Origin: Bacteroidota bacterium
Lineage (GTDB): Bacteria; Bacteroidota; Bacteroidia; Bacteroidales; F082
Assembly (NCBI GenBank): GCA_018336075.1
Contig: JAGXRB010000205.1
Span: forward strand, 1 to 36,644
DNA: 36,644 nucleotides
Direction: 5' to 3'
Shown: piece by piece, positions 15,801-25,454 of the stretch
How the letters are laid out: every line of letters begins with the position of its first letter
Numbering within the stretch: position 1 is the stretch's first letter
Translations under genes and position numbers: made by a program
The notes under the pieces: generated by a model
What the model was told of the DNA's origin: nothing
The model's input: the letters and a program-made list of their open reading frames with translations, nothing else
Databases searched by the model: none

Positions 15801-17129
15801 ATGGAAATTACAATCAAAATACTTCAACTGCTTTTAAGCCTGTCAATACTGGTAATTGTTCACGAGTTTGGGCACTTTGCTGCAGCTAAAATTTTTAAAA
15901 CAAGAGTTGAAAAGTTTTATCTTTTCTTTAATCCGTGGTTTTCGATTTTTAAGTTTACCTACAAGGGAACAGAGTACGGAATGGGCTGGCTTCCTTTGGG
16001 TGGATATGTCAAAATTGCTGGCATGATTGACGAGTCGCTTGATAAAGAAGCCATGAAATTGCCGCCTCAGGATTGGGAATTCAGATCAAAGCCAGCATGG
16101 CAGCGTTTAATAATTATGTTGGGTGGCGTAATAATGAATGTTGTTCTGGCATTCATGATTTATATTGTGATGCTTACTGTTTATGGTGAAAAGTATCTTC
16201 CAACTTCAGAAGCAAATAAATATGGCATCTCGGTCGATTCACTTGCAAAGGAATTTGGCTTGCAAAATGGCGACAGGATTTTGGCTATTGATGGCAAATA
16301 TGTGGATGATTTCAATAAAATTCCAATCACAATTATCCTTGAAGAAGCAAAAATAATTCGTGTTGAACGTGATAAAAAGGAAATCGATGTTGTTCTTCCA
16401 GAGGGCTCGTTGGGCAAGCTTGTGAAGCATCAGTCGCCCTTATTTCTTACAGTGCGCGTGCCTTTTATCGCTGAAGCATTTCCCGAATCTTCAGTGGCCC
16501 GTGATGCAGGAATTCAGGTAGGGGATAGTATTTTAGGCATCAACGGTGAGGTAATAAAGTATTTTCAGGAATTCAGGGAAAGCATTCAGCAGCATAAAAA
16601 TCAGGATGCAGTCATAAATGTTATCCGTGGTGCTGATACACTTGATATTGCTGTTTCAGTGCCTGAATCAGGCCTTATTGGTGTTTTCCCACGTCAGGAT
16701 TTTGATTCTTTTTTCGCATTGAACCAAAAAGAATTCAACTTTTTTCAGGCAATTCCAGCCGGAATGTCAAAAACTGTTGATGGTATCGGGGGATATCTGA
16801 AGCAACTTAAGCTGCTTTTTTCTCCCGAAGTAAAAGCTTATGAAAGTGTTGGCGGTTTTATTACCATCGGAAGTATTTTTCCGGCCGAATTTCATTGGGA
16901 AAGCTTCTGGCGTCTGACAGCTTTTCTTTCAATTATGCTGGGCGTACTAAATTTACTCCCCATCCCTGCTCTTGATGGCGGACATGTTACGTTTCTTTTT
17001 TACGAAATTGTAGCCCGACGTAAGCCAAGCGACAAATTCATGGAGGTAGCACAAATTATTGGAATGGTGCTGCTTCTTGCGCTGATGCTTTTTGCCAATG
17101 GCAACGATATTGTGAAGCTATTCAGATAA
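15801..17129 (+). CDS. rseP: Site-2 intramembrane metalloprotease RseP
   Basis: 442 residues. The zinc motif H21-E-F-G-H25 is in the first helix, and the third ligand D392 is in N-L-L-P-I-P-A-L-D-G-G-H near the C-terminus. G-G-Y-V-K-I-A-G-M (68-75 region) is the family's membrane-reentrant loop. Two PDZ-like domains lie between the helices, centred on G-L-Q-N-G-D-R-I-L-A-I-D-G (153-165) and G-I-Q-V-G-D-S-I-L-G-I-N-G (237-249), as in E. coli RseP. The enzyme cleaves anti-sigma factors and leftover signal peptides in the cytoplasmic membrane. In Bacteroidota, anti-sigma substrates are common regulators of surface nutrient uptake and of T9SS (PorX/SigP). The ATG at 15801 directly follows an A-rich stretch. 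Confidence 0.96.
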   Translation: MEITIKILQLLLSLSILVIVHEFGHFAAAKIFKTRVEKFYLFFNPWFSIFKFTYKGTEYGMGWLPLGGYVKIAGMIDESLDKEAMKLPPQDWEFRSKPAWQRLIIMLGGVIMNVVLAFMIYIVMLTVYGEKYLPTSEANKYGISVDSLAKEFGLQNGDRILAIDGKYVDDFNKIPITIILEEAKIIRVERDKKEIDVVLPEGSLGKLVKHQSPLFLTVRVPFIAEAFPESSVARDAGIQVGDSILGINGEVIKYFQEFRESIQQHKNQDAVINVIRGADTLDIAVSVPESGLIGVFPRQDFDSFFALNQKEFNFFQAIPAGMSKTVDGIGGYLKQLKLLFSPEVKAYESVGGFITIGSIFPAEFHWESFWRLTAFLSIMLGVLNLLPIPALDGGHVTFLFYEIVARRKPSDKFMEVAQIIGMVLLLALMLFANGNDIVKLFR

Positions 17130-17232
17130 CATTTTGCTGGGCTATCAATGTGATTGCATCAAAAGGATCAAAACTTGGTTTCAAACTGTTCAAGATCAGC
17201 CGACTGTAAATTATTTATTGAAAAGGGTTGCC

Positions 17233-18126
17233 TTAACTTTCAATTTTTTCTTTTAGTGACCTGAAGCCCTGTCCAAGTATTTCATCTGCGTTGAGCACTG
17301 TAACAAAAGCTTTAGGATCAACACCCTGGATATATTCTTCAAGGATTGCCAGCTCACGTCTGTTTAAAACAACATAAATCATGGTGCGAGGGTTGTTGGC
17401 ATACATTCCTTTAGCCGGCATAAAAGTTCCTCCTCTGTTAAGGTCTCTTGTGATTTTTTGACCAATTTTTTCATACTCATCCGATACAATTAATGCTACC
17501 TTGTCGTAGGATAAACCCTGCAGAAATGTATCGATGACTTTTCCCATCAAAAAAATGGCAATAAGTGAATAAAGCGGAATTGCCCAATTGCCAAACACAA
17601 GCGATCCTAAAACGACAATTACTGCATCTACGGACATCATCAGTTGCCCTAGCGGCCGTTTTGTCCATTTCCCAAGCATCATGGCCATAACATCTGTGCC
17701 TCCGCAACTGGCTTTCGCTTTGAAAAGAAACCCGACACCAAGTCCGATCACTGCACCGCCATAAAGTGATGAAAGCAATAAATCGTCTGCAATTAAAGGT
17801 TCGGAGCCATAAAAATAGGTCAGTCCGTCCATAAAAACAGATGTTAAAACAAAACCCGTGAATGTTTTAATGCCAAATCTTGGTCCTAAAACCTTGATGC
17901 CGATTAAGGTGAGGGGAATGTTAAAAATAAGTGCAGTGAGTCCCACAGGAGTTCCAAATGTGTGATGAAGTACAATTGAAATTCCGTAAACGCCTCCGGG
18001 CACAATTTTGTGGGGTGTAATAAAAAGAACGTATCCGGCAGCAATGATAAAAGCGCCTGAGATAATCAAGGCGTATGCTTTAAACCAGCCAAACGAAAAA
18101 GGTTGATATTTTACAATGAATCCCAT
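17233..18126 (-). CDS. YitT family membrane protein with DUF2179 domain (copy 2)
   Basis: 297 residues: five to six membrane helices (residues 18-205), including the family block F-I-T-P-H-K-I-V-P-G-G-V-Y-G and A-S-C-G-G-T-D-V-M-A, then a cytoplasmic DUF2179 domain (about 215-290) with R-G-G-T-F and G-M-Y motifs. No biochemical function is established for the family. It begins one base after the stop codon of a same-sized paralogue, so the two arose by tandem duplication and are co-transcribed; they may act as a heteromer. The gene converges on rseP. The key sequence blocks are conserved between the copies. Confidence 0.93.
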   Translation of the reverse strand: MGFIVKYQPFSFGWFKAYALIISGAFIIAAGYVLFITPHKIVPGGVYGISIVLHHTFGTPVGLTALIFNIPLTLIGIKVLGPRFGIKTFTGFVLTSVFMDGLTYFYGSEPLIADDLLLSSLYGGAVIGLGVGFLFKAKASCGGTDVMAMMLGKWTKRPLGQLMMSVDAVIVVLGSLVFGNWAIPLYSLIAIFLMGKVIDTFLQGLSYDKVALIVSDEYEKIGQKITRDLNRGGTFMPAKGMYANNPRTMIYVVLNRRELAILEEYIQGVDPKAFVTVLNADEILGQGFRSLKEKIES

Positions 18127-18127
18127 C

Positions 18128-19021
18128 TTAACTGCTTACTTTATCGCTCAATGATTTGAAACCCTCACCAAGTATTTCGTTGGCATTGATGACCGTTACA
18201 AAGGCAAAAGGATCAATTTCGTGTATAAATTCCTGAAGTATTGCCATTTCGCGTCGGTTGACCACTGTAAAAATAACTGTCTTGTCGGAGCCGTTATACA
18301 TGCCTTTACCTTGCAGAAAAGTGCCGCCCCTGTTGAGGTCATTGATAATTTTATCTCTTATTTCATCATGTTTTTCTGAGATTATGAACAGTGTTTTATC
18401 GTAATTTACTCCTTGAAGGATCGTGTCAATTACTTTGCCGGTAATAAAAATTACAATAAGTGAATAAAGCGGAATGCGCCAGTCCTGAAACACTGCCAAA
18501 CCTAAAAGTACTACCACAGAATCAACATAAATAAGTAGCTGACCTACTGGCATCTTTGTGTGTTTGCTGATGATCATTGCAACAATATCTGTTCCTCCTG
18601 AAGTAGCTTTGGATTTAAATATAAGTCCAAGTCCTATACCAAGAAAAACACCACCAAAAATGGATGAAAGCAGCGGTTCATTTTCTACAAGAGGCTGATC
18701 ACCATATAAATAACTCAATCCATCTACAAAAAATGCTGTGAGCAAAAATCCAACGACAGTTTTATATCCAAAGCGCGGCCCTAAAATTCTAATCCCAATG
18801 ATCGTAAGCGGTATGTCCATCGTGAGAGCAGTCATACCAACAGGAAAATTAAAAATATAATGCATCACAATGGCAATGCCATAAACCCCTCCCGGGACGA
18901 TTTTATAAGGAGTGATGAATAAAACAAAACCTGATGCCAGAATAAAAGAACCAACCAGAATCAGACTATAATTTATAAACCAACGTTTCGAAAAAACCTT
19001 ATCCTTTTGAATAAAAGACAT
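18128..19021 (-). CDS. YitT family membrane protein with DUF2179 domain (copy 1)
   Basis: 297 residues, the same architecture as its downstream neighbour: helices over about 18-205 with F-I-T-P-Y-K-I-V-P-G-G-V-Y-G and A-T-S-G-G-T-D-I-V-A, then the DUF2179 domain with R-G-G-T-F, G-M-Y and R-R-E-M-A-I-L. By eye the two copies are more than half identical along their full length. This is the proximal gene of the pair; a TATTTTTG box at 19053-19060 lies 31 bp ahead of its ATG. Transport of some solute has been proposed for relatives, but no substrate can be assigned. Confidence 0.93.
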   Translation of the reverse strand: MSFIQKDKVFSKRWFINYSLILVGSFILASGFVLFITPYKIVPGGVYGIAIVMHYIFNFPVGMTALTMDIPLTIIGIRILGPRFGYKTVVGFLLTAFFVDGLSYLYGDQPLVENEPLLSSIFGGVFLGIGLGLIFKSKATSGGTDIVAMIISKHTKMPVGQLLIYVDSVVVLLGLAVFQDWRIPLYSLIVIFITGKVIDTILQGVNYDKTLFIISEKHDEIRDKIINDLNRGGTFLQGKGMYNGSDKTVIFTVVNRREMAILQEFIHEIDPFAFVTVINANEILGEGFKSLSDKVSS

Positions 19022-19052
19022 ATATGTATATTTAAGTTGTGAAAATCAGCGG

Positions 19053-19060
19053 CAAAAATA
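19053..19060 (-). promoter_or_regulatory. Candidate -7 element (TATTTTTG) for the yitT pair
   Basis: Perfect TAnnTTTG match on the minus strand, 31 bp before the ATG at 19021. No -33 TTTG at the usual spacing. Confidence 0.4.
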
Positions 19061-19374
19061 CGCAGATTACTGCGTTTAATCATGGAGTAAAGTTCAATTC
19101 TTTAAATCCTGGTGTTCATTTTGTGAAAATATTCACAATGTATTTAACGAATTTGGCAGATTTTCAACGAGTTGGTTTTCCACAGACTCTAAATAAAAAT
19201 CATTTTCAATGGTTGAAACACACAATAAATAGTGTAAAGACATGTTTATGAAGGAATATTGATAAAAAAGCAGTTTTGCAAAGAAAAACAAACATCAATT
19301 ATTCAAATAACGGGTTTCAATTGCCTAAAAAATACTATTTTAGCCGACTTGAAATAAGACAAGAAGATTTTCGG
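19061..19374. other. Intergenic region upstream of the T9SS operon
   Basis: About 310 bp between the yitT promoter box and the porP start. The strand toward porP contains TATTTTAG at 19336-19343 (one mismatch to the -7 consensus), 31 bp before the ATG, with TTTC at 19315-19318 as a weak -33. The reading frame of porP is open upstream to 19276 but that stretch does not look like protein. No RNA gene is recognised. Confidence 0.35.
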
Positions 19375-20331
19375 ATGAAATTGATTTTCAGACATTTATT
19401 TTTTATTTTTCCATTGCTTGCTTCTTCTTTGGTAGGATTAGCGCAACAAGCTCCGTCTTTTACGCATCATTCCTATACGCATGCATTCACAAATCCTGGT
19501 TTTGCAGGCCTTAGCGAGGGCATTTGCATCAATGGTATTGTTCGTCAGCAATGGGCTGGTTTTAAAGATATGGAGGGCAATAAAGTTGCTCCTGAAACTT
19601 TTTTGGTCACAGGTGATACACCAATGCGGAAATTAAAAGGGGGTCTTGGACTTAGTGTAATTCAGGATAAACTTGGATTTGAAAGCAATGTTGGCGTTCA
19701 ACTGGGCTATTCGTATCATCTCGATCTGGGTTCAGCCACCTTAGGGATAGGCACTGCGGCTAACTTCCTTAACCGTTCAGTAGATTTTTCTAAATTCAAG
19801 CCACATGCAAGTGGTGATCCCATTCTTGCCACTGGCGAACAAAGTGATATGTTATTTGATGTAAACTTTGGATTATTTTTGCACATCCCGGATGTTTATT
19901 ACTTAGGTGTCTCTATGACAAGTGCTTTGGAATCGAAAGGTAAGGCACTTACCGATAATTCAAGTAGCAGCTTCGTTGGTGATCGCACAGTATATTTAGT
20001 AGGTGGATATCAGTTTGTAGCTCCTTGGAATGCTGCATATGAATTTCATCCTGCCATAAGTGTTGTAAGTAATTTTTCATCAACACAAATAAACATGTCT
20101 GGAAACATTGTATACAATAATCAGTTCTGGGGTGGCGTTAATTACAGGTTACAGGAATCAATCGGCCTGATGGTAGGAATGACTGTATTGGATTTAAGGA
20201 TTGGTTATGCCTATGATGTTAATACAATGAGACTTGGCGTACCAGGTTCTCATGAAATTAGTCTGGGCTATTGTTTTAAGATTAAAGCAGATAAGTCAAT
20301 AAGAACCTATCGAAACACAAGATATTTGTAA
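19375..20331 (+). CDS. porP: PorP/SprF family T9SS membrane protein
   Basis: 319 residues from ATG 19375. This start is chosen because it gives a clean signal peptide (K-L-I-F-R-H-L-F-F-I-F-P-L-L-A-S-S-L ending at L-A-Q). The mature part is rich in beta strands, with the family pattern near the start (H-S-Y-T-H-A-F-T-N-P-G-F-A-G) and later N-P-...-G, matching PorP/SprF outer-membrane beta-barrel proteins. PorP is part of the T9SS; relatives (SprF/PorP-like) help attach or deliver specific secreted adhesins through PorE/PorP complexes. The genome probably has several paralogues, but position immediately before gldK matches the P. gingivalis porPKLMN operon, so this is likely the core copy. Confidence 0.9.
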   Translation: MKLIFRHLFFIFPLLASSLVGLAQQAPSFTHHSYTHAFTNPGFAGLSEGICINGIVRQQWAGFKDMEGNKVAPETFLVTGDTPMRKLKGGLGLSVIQDKLGFESNVGVQLGYSYHLDLGSATLGIGTAANFLNRSVDFSKFKPHASGDPILATGEQSDMLFDVNFGLFLHIPDVYYLGVSMTSALESKGKALTDNSSSSFVGDRTVYLVGGYQFVAPWNAAYEFHPAISVVSNFSSTQINMSGNIVYNNQFWGGVNYRLQESIGLMVGMTVLDLRIGYAYDVNTMRLGVPGSHEISLGYCFKIKADKSIRTYRNTRYL

Positions 20332-20422
20332 TGCGATTTAGAATCAGGGCACAAAAATGAAGCAATTGAGAAATATTTTCAGTAAAAAGAACAAACAGTT
20401 GACAACATATAGCATTATCCAA

Positions 20423-21799
20423 ATGAAGCATTTACTGTTCTATGCATCAGCGCTGCTGATACTGGCAAGTTGCGGGAAAACCAGTCAGGGAGAGCTGGTT
20501 GGTGTTCGGCAAAAGTCAAAAGCTTTTTATCAACCCGACCCATATGGCATGGTTTTTATTCCCCAGGGAAGTTTTACAATGGGTGCCGGAGGTGAAGACA
20601 TCACATTCGGTCAGTTGAATCAGCCCAAAACGATCTCTGTTTCTTCATTTTTTATGGATGAGACGGAAATTACCAACAATGAATACAGAGAGTTCGTTTA
20701 TTATGTGCGCGATTCTATCGCCCGTACATTCTTAGGCGAAGTTGATCCCGAAAAATATCTGATCTCTGAAAACCCAAAAACAGGAGAAGAGTACGATCCG
20801 CCACACCTCAACTGGAAACCTGCAATTGATTGGAATAGTAAGGATCAGGATATCAGGGACGCTTTGGAAGATATGTATCTTCCTGATATGGAGCGCTATT
20901 TCCGCCGTAAGGAAATTGATACACGTAAACTCAATTATGCTTACTATTGGGTTGATTTGCATGCAGCAGCTAAAAAGGAGTTTAATGAGAACGGCAATTA
21001 TGATTATCGCAATGCCGGACTTGCAAACAGACCACAGGGTTTGACAAATCGCTCAGTTTATGTGCGTCAGGAAATGATCAACGTATATCCTGATACCCTC
21101 GCTTGGATTCACGATTACTCATATTCATTTAATGACCCTCTCACAGAAAAATATTTCTGGCATCCTGCTTACGATCATTATCCTGTAGTTGGTGTAAACT
21201 GGCAACAAGCCAGAGCTTTCTGTGTTTGGAGAACCGAAAAACTGAACACATTTCTATTGTCTAAAAAAGGAGAAGTTTCTCTGGCAGAGTTCCGTTTGCC
21301 AACAGAAGCCGAATGGGAATGGGCTGCCAGCGGAGGTAATCACCTTAACCCTTATCCATGGGGAGGTCCATACACAAGAAACGATCAGGGATGTTTTTTG
21401 GCTAACTTCAAACCACTTCGTGGAAACTACATCGCTGATGGTGGTTTGCGCACAGTGATTGTTGCACATTATCCACCCAACGATTTTGGATTGTATGACA
21501 TGGCCGGAAATGTGGCTGAATGGACAAACAGTGCTTTTGACGCTGCTTCTTATAACCTGACTTGGGACATGAATCCAAATTATACATACAACGCAGCTGA
21601 AAATGACCCTCCAGTAATGAAAAGAAAAGTAATCCGCGGTGGTTCATGGAAAGATATTGCCTATTACCTGCAAGTAACCTCCAGATCATATGAGTATCAG
21701 GATACAGCAAAAAGCTATATTGGCTTCAGAACAATTCAGCCGTTCTTAGGTCGTAATCAGGGAGATAATCCTCTCAAGGCATCAAGAGTTTATAGATAA
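20423..21799 (+). CDS. gldK: T9SS ring lipoprotein GldK/PorK
   Basis: 458 residues from ATG 20423; an ATG 22 codons upstream is possible but would place a charged stretch ahead of the signal sequence. The lipobox L-A-S-C gives lipidated C17. The rest is a formylglycine-generating-enzyme-like (FGE/SUMF1) fold: M-V-F-I-P-Q-G-S-F-T-M-G at its start, F-R-L-P-T-E-A-E-W-E-W-A-A, D-M-A-G-N-V-A-E-W, and R-G-G-S-W near the end. GldK/PorK uses this fold structurally: with GldN it forms the large periplasmic ring under the outer membrane. It is the second gene of the operon, 91 bp after porP. Confidence 0.95.
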   Translation: MKHLLFYASALLILASCGKTSQGELVGVRQKSKAFYQPDPYGMVFIPQGSFTMGAGGEDITFGQLNQPKTISVSSFFMDETEITNNEYREFVYYVRDSIARTFLGEVDPEKYLISENPKTGEEYDPPHLNWKPAIDWNSKDQDIRDALEDMYLPDMERYFRRKEIDTRKLNYAYYWVDLHAAAKKEFNENGNYDYRNAGLANRPQGLTNRSVYVRQEMINVYPDTLAWIHDYSYSFNDPLTEKYFWHPAYDHYPVVGVNWQQARAFCVWRTEKLNTFLLSKKGEVSLAEFRLPTEAEWEWAASGGNHLNPYPWGGPYTRNDQGCFLANFKPLRGNYIADGGLRTVIVAHYPPNDFGLYDMAGNVAEWTNSAFDAASYNLTWDMNPNYTYNAAENDPPVMKRKVIRGGSWKDIAYYLQVTSRSYEYQDTAKSYIGFRTIQPFLGRNQGDNPLKASRVYR

Positions 21800-21835
21800 A
21801 TTAATAAAAATCATCATTCAATTAGCATAATCAAA

Positions 21836-22864
21836 ATGGATTTCAACCGGATTTTCAGAAGTAAAAAGTACAAGAACTTCATGTCGAAGCTCTATGGTAT
21901 TGGCGCAGCAGTAGTAATTATAGGTGCATTGTTTAAAATCAATCATTATAATTATGCCAATGAGTTGCTATTGATTGGTCTTGCAACAGAAGCAGTTATT
22001 TTCTTCTTTTCTGCTTTCGAGCCACCTCACGTAGAACCTGACTGGAGTTTGGTTTATCCACAGCTTGGTGGAATGTACAGTGGTTCCTCTCCTGTGGAAA
22101 GAGAACTAAACGATAAAAAGACAGCAACTCAAAAACTCGACGAAATGTTCAAAGATGCCAATATCGAAAAGGACACTTTGGAAAGATTAGGTCAGGGTCT
22201 GAGGAAACTTAGCGAAAGTGCCGGACAGATGGGTCAGATTTCCAGCGCTGTGGTTGCTACCAACGAATATGTTGACAGCATTAAATCAGCAACCAAATCA
22301 GCGTCAGAACTTTCAGGAAATTACAAAAAGGCTTCAGAGGTTTTAAGCAAAGATGCAACAGCATCAGTGGACTACATTCAAAATATGAAATCAGCTTCTG
22401 ACAGTGCTGCCCGATTAAGCAACGCCTATGTACAAGCAGCTGATATTATTAAAACTGAAGTTCAGTCAACCGAAGAATTGTCAAATACTGTAAAAGTTGC
22501 AGCTCAATCAGCCAAGCAATTGGCAGAAACATACAACCGTTCAGCCAATCTCATTAAGCAATCAGTTGACTCATTGGATTTTGGTGCTGTTGATGGTGAG
22601 GCATACAATAAGCAGCTTCAGTTGATTGCGAAAAATATGGCCGCATTAAACAGTGTATACGAAATTCAATTGAGTGGTTCAGGCAAAGCTGCTGAAACTG
22701 CTGAACGTATGTATAAAACGATGACTGATTACCTTGATAAAGTGAATCAGACAGCATCAAACACCTCACAATTGAATCAACAGATTACGGAGCTTAACAA
22801 TCGCATCGGAGCACTCAATAAGGTGTATGGAAATATGCTTTCGGCAATGAATGTAAAAGCTTAA
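21836..22864 (+). CDS. gldL: T9SS/gliding motor stator protein GldL/PorL
   Basis: 342 residues. Two N-terminal membrane helices (about 18-35 and 42-60) contain K34 in the first and E52 in the second (G-L-A-T-E-A-V-I-F-F), the Glu being the family's essential protonatable residue for proton-driven rotation. The long cytoplasmic tail (70-342) is helical, with heptad-like Ser/Ala-rich repeats typical of GldL from Bacteroidales. Five GldL surround two GldM in the known motor structure. The gene follows gldK by 36 bp and precedes gldM by 35 bp. Confidence 0.96.
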   Translation: MDFNRIFRSKKYKNFMSKLYGIGAAVVIIGALFKINHYNYANELLLIGLATEAVIFFFSAFEPPHVEPDWSLVYPQLGGMYSGSSPVERELNDKKTATQKLDEMFKDANIEKDTLERLGQGLRKLSESAGQMGQISSAVVATNEYVDSIKSATKSASELSGNYKKASEVLSKDATASVDYIQNMKSASDSAARLSNAYVQAADIIKTEVQSTEELSNTVKVAAQSAKQLAETYNRSANLIKQSVDSLDFGAVDGEAYNKQLQLIAKNMAALNSVYEIQLSGSGKAAETAERMYKTMTDYLDKVNQTASNTSQLNQQITELNNRIGALNKVYGNMLSAMNVKA

Positions 22865-22899
22865 CTGCTTAAACGCTAACGAAGAAAGAAAAATAGCAC

Positions 22900-24561
22900 A
22901 TGGCAGGATTTAAAGAAACCCCAAGGCAAAAGATGATCGGTATGTTATACCTGGTCCTTACTGCCTTGCTGGCACTTAATGTATCAAAAGACATTCTTGA
23001 TGCTTTCCTCGTTGTAAACGAAAGTATGGTAAGCACAAATGAAAGTTTTGCGACTAAAATCACTAGCGAATACGCGAAGTTTGAAGGACAGTATAATCTA
23101 AACCCTGGAAAGGTTGAAGAATATTGGTCCAATGCACAAGAAGTCAGAAAAAGGTCAAATGAACTTGTTAATTATATAGAAGAGTTAAAACTTGAAGTAG
23201 TTTCCGGTTCTGAGAAGGTTACACGTGAAGAAGCATTAACTAAATTTTATAGAATTGATCAGGCTCCCGACCCGTTTAATCCCGGCCAGATGCGGGATAA
23301 ACCATTTCTAAATTTATCGGATGTTCCATCACGTGATAAATTTGATGTTCCGACTAATCTCATGATCGGTCAGAATAAGAATGGTAGAGCATACGAACTA
23401 GCTGAGAAAATGACTGATTACCGTAGCTTTGTTTTAGGTGTCATAGGACAGCAATATGCTGACAAAATCGGATTGGTTACAGATGGTGTTTTTCGTGATG
23501 CAAGCGGCACAACCCAAGACTGGCAATACTACAATTTTTATCATACCATTCTTGCCGCTAACGTAACAATTTTGAATAAAATAATTGCCGAGGTTCAGAG
23601 CGCAGAGTTTGATGCTATCAACAGACTTTATGCAAACATTTCCGAAAAGGACTTTAAGTTTGATAATGTTTCGGCTAAAGTGATTCCAAGGTCAACCTAT
23701 ATTTTGGCAGGACAAAATTATGAAGCTGAGGTGCTCGTTGCCGCCTTCGACTCAAAAACACAATCTGAAGTCAGAGTGTTGCGTGGATCTGATCGCATAA
23801 CTGAAGCCAACATTGGAAGTTCACAGATTTTTAAAAGCCAGAACGGAGTTGTAAAATTGCAATTCCCTGCCCAAAATATCGGACCTCAAAAGTATGCCGG
23901 TATCATCGAAATGCTCGACCCGGTAACTATGGAAATTGCACGCTATCCTTTTTCGGCCGATTATATCGTGGCGCCTCCTTCCTTAACGGTAGCGCCCTTA
24001 AAAATGAACATTCTTTATGCCGGGCTTAAAAATCCTGTTTCAATATCCTCTCCCGGAATACCAATGGAACAAATCACAACTTCGATTTCTAAAGGTAAGA
24101 TTACCAAATCTCCCAATGGAAACTGGGATGTTGAAGTTCCAGCCGGAGAAAGAACAACGACCATCAGCGCTTCAGCAAATGTAGACGGAAAGAGCTTGCC
24201 ATTGGGAAGTTTTGAGTTTCGCATTAAACAGGTGCCAAATCCGGTTGCAACAATAGCTGGCATAACCGATGGAAATGTGGATAAAAATCGTCTTTTGGCA
24301 GCAGGAGCCATAATTCCAACATTGATCGATTTTGATTTTAGCGATTATCATTTTGAGATCGTTTCCTATCAATTAATAACCTACCGTGGAACTGAATTAC
24401 AGACTACGGGTACTGTTAGGGGAAATATTTTCAATGATGCTGTAAAAAATTACATAAATAATGCCAGCCGCGGCCAACGTCTGTATTTTGAAAGAATTCA
24501 GGCAAAAGGTCCGGATGGAACAATGCGGACATTGAATCCGGTGAATCTTGAAATCAATTAG
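22900..24561 (+). CDS. gldM: T9SS/gliding motor rotor protein GldM/PorM
   Basis: 553 residues. One N-terminal membrane helix (about 13-31; K-M-I-G-M-L-Y-L-V-L-T-A-L-L-A-L-N-V) carries the GldM signature, continuing V-S-K-D-I-L-D-A-F, and the remaining 520 residues form the four periplasmic domains (D1 helical, D2-D4 beta), with D4 closing around P-D-G-T near the end. GldM dimers turn within GldL and span the periplasm to the GldK/N ring. Normal length; the stop codon lies 22 bp before the gldN ATG. Confidence 0.96.
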   Translation: MAGFKETPRQKMIGMLYLVLTALLALNVSKDILDAFLVVNESMVSTNESFATKITSEYAKFEGQYNLNPGKVEEYWSNAQEVRKRSNELVNYIEELKLEVVSGSEKVTREEALTKFYRIDQAPDPFNPGQMRDKPFLNLSDVPSRDKFDVPTNLMIGQNKNGRAYELAEKMTDYRSFVLGVIGQQYADKIGLVTDGVFRDASGTTQDWQYYNFYHTILAANVTILNKIIAEVQSAEFDAINRLYANISEKDFKFDNVSAKVIPRSTYILAGQNYEAEVLVAAFDSKTQSEVRVLRGSDRITEANIGSSQIFKSQNGVVKLQFPAQNIGPQKYAGIIEMLDPVTMEIARYPFSADYIVAPPSLTVAPLKMNILYAGLKNPVSISSPGIPMEQITTSISKGKITKSPNGNWDVEVPAGERTTTISASANVDGKSLPLGSFEFRIKQVPNPVATIAGITDGNVDKNRLLAAGAIIPTLIDFDFSDYHFEIVSYQLITYRGTELQTTGTVRGNIFNDAVKNYINNASRGQRLYFERIQAKGPDGTMRTLNPVNLEIN

Positions 24562-24583
24562 CTATTCACTCAATCTGAAAACT

Positions 24584-25432
24584 ATGAAAAATAATATTTT
24601 AAGTGTGTTGGTGATCTTCCTTCTTCTGGGAACCTCTTTCACGCTTTCAGCACAGATACTAGATGAAAAACCGGTTGATGGTTTGTTTGCTACAAACAGC
24701 ATGCTCGACAAAGATCCTATACCGCTTCCTGCCATTCGTCAGGCCGATGTAATGTGGTCAAAAAGGGTTTGGCGTGAAATCGATTTTCGTCAGAAAATGA
24801 ATCAACCTTTCTACTTTCCTGTTGAATCGCACAATAACTGGAGAAGCTTCATCAATGTTTTGATGGATGGATTAAAAGAGCGTCAATTCAGGGCTTATGA
24901 CCTCAGCAATACAGATGAATTGTTGATTCCTGTTACCTATAACGAAATAATAGCCAAACTTTCTGATACCTCAAGAGTAACCGAAAAGCGGCCTTATCCG
25001 CCTTACGAGGAATACGATACTGTTATTATCAGACAGTTTGATCCTACAAGAGTCATGCGTTTGCGTGTTAAGGAAGACTGGTATTTCGATAAGCAACGTT
25101 CACAATTGATGGTTCGAATAATCTCTATTTGTCCGGTAATGATGGTCGAACGTGAAGGCAAAGAGTATTCACAGCCTCTTTTCTGGGTTTCTTACGATCA
25201 GGCCAGAAAAGTTTTCGCTCAGGCAGAAGTATTTAACAGACATAATTCTGCTGAAAAACGAACCTATGACGAGGTTTTCCTGAAAAGGATGTTTGACAGT
25301 TACATTTACAAGGAAGAAAATGTTTATGACAGGCAAATCAATAAATATGCTACTGGCCTCGATGCGTTGCTTGAAGCTGAAAGGGTGAAAATGGATATTT
25401 TCAACTTTGAACATGACCTTTGGCAGTATTAA
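24584..25432 (+). CDS. gldN: T9SS ring protein GldN/PorN
   Basis: 282 residues from ATG 24584; an upstream TTG that would overlap gldM is rejected because the ATG gives a clean signal peptide (M-K-N-N-I-L-S-V-L-V-I-F-L-L-L-G ending at S-A-Q). Family blocks: V-M-W-S-K-R-V-W-R-E-I-D-F-R-Q-K-M-N, R-V-K-E-D-W-Y-F-D-K, and F-W-V-S-Y-D-Q-A-R. GldN/PorN binds GldK to form the outer-membrane-associated periplasmic ring that receives motion from GldM. Last gene of the operon, followed by a strong terminator. Confidence 0.95.
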   Translation: MKNNILSVLVIFLLLGTSFTLSAQILDEKPVDGLFATNSMLDKDPIPLPAIRQADVMWSKRVWREIDFRQKMNQPFYFPVESHNNWRSFINVLMDGLKERQFRAYDLSNTDELLIPVTYNEIIAKLSDTSRVTEKRPYPPYEEYDTVIIRQFDPTRVMRLRVKEDWYFDKQRSQLMVRIISICPVMMVEREGKEYSQPLFWVSYDQARKVFAQAEVFNRHNSAEKRTYDEVFLKRMFDSYIYKEENVYDRQINKYATGLDALLEAERVKMDIFNFEHDLWQY

Positions 25433-25454
25433 AAGACGATGAAATTTTAGAATA

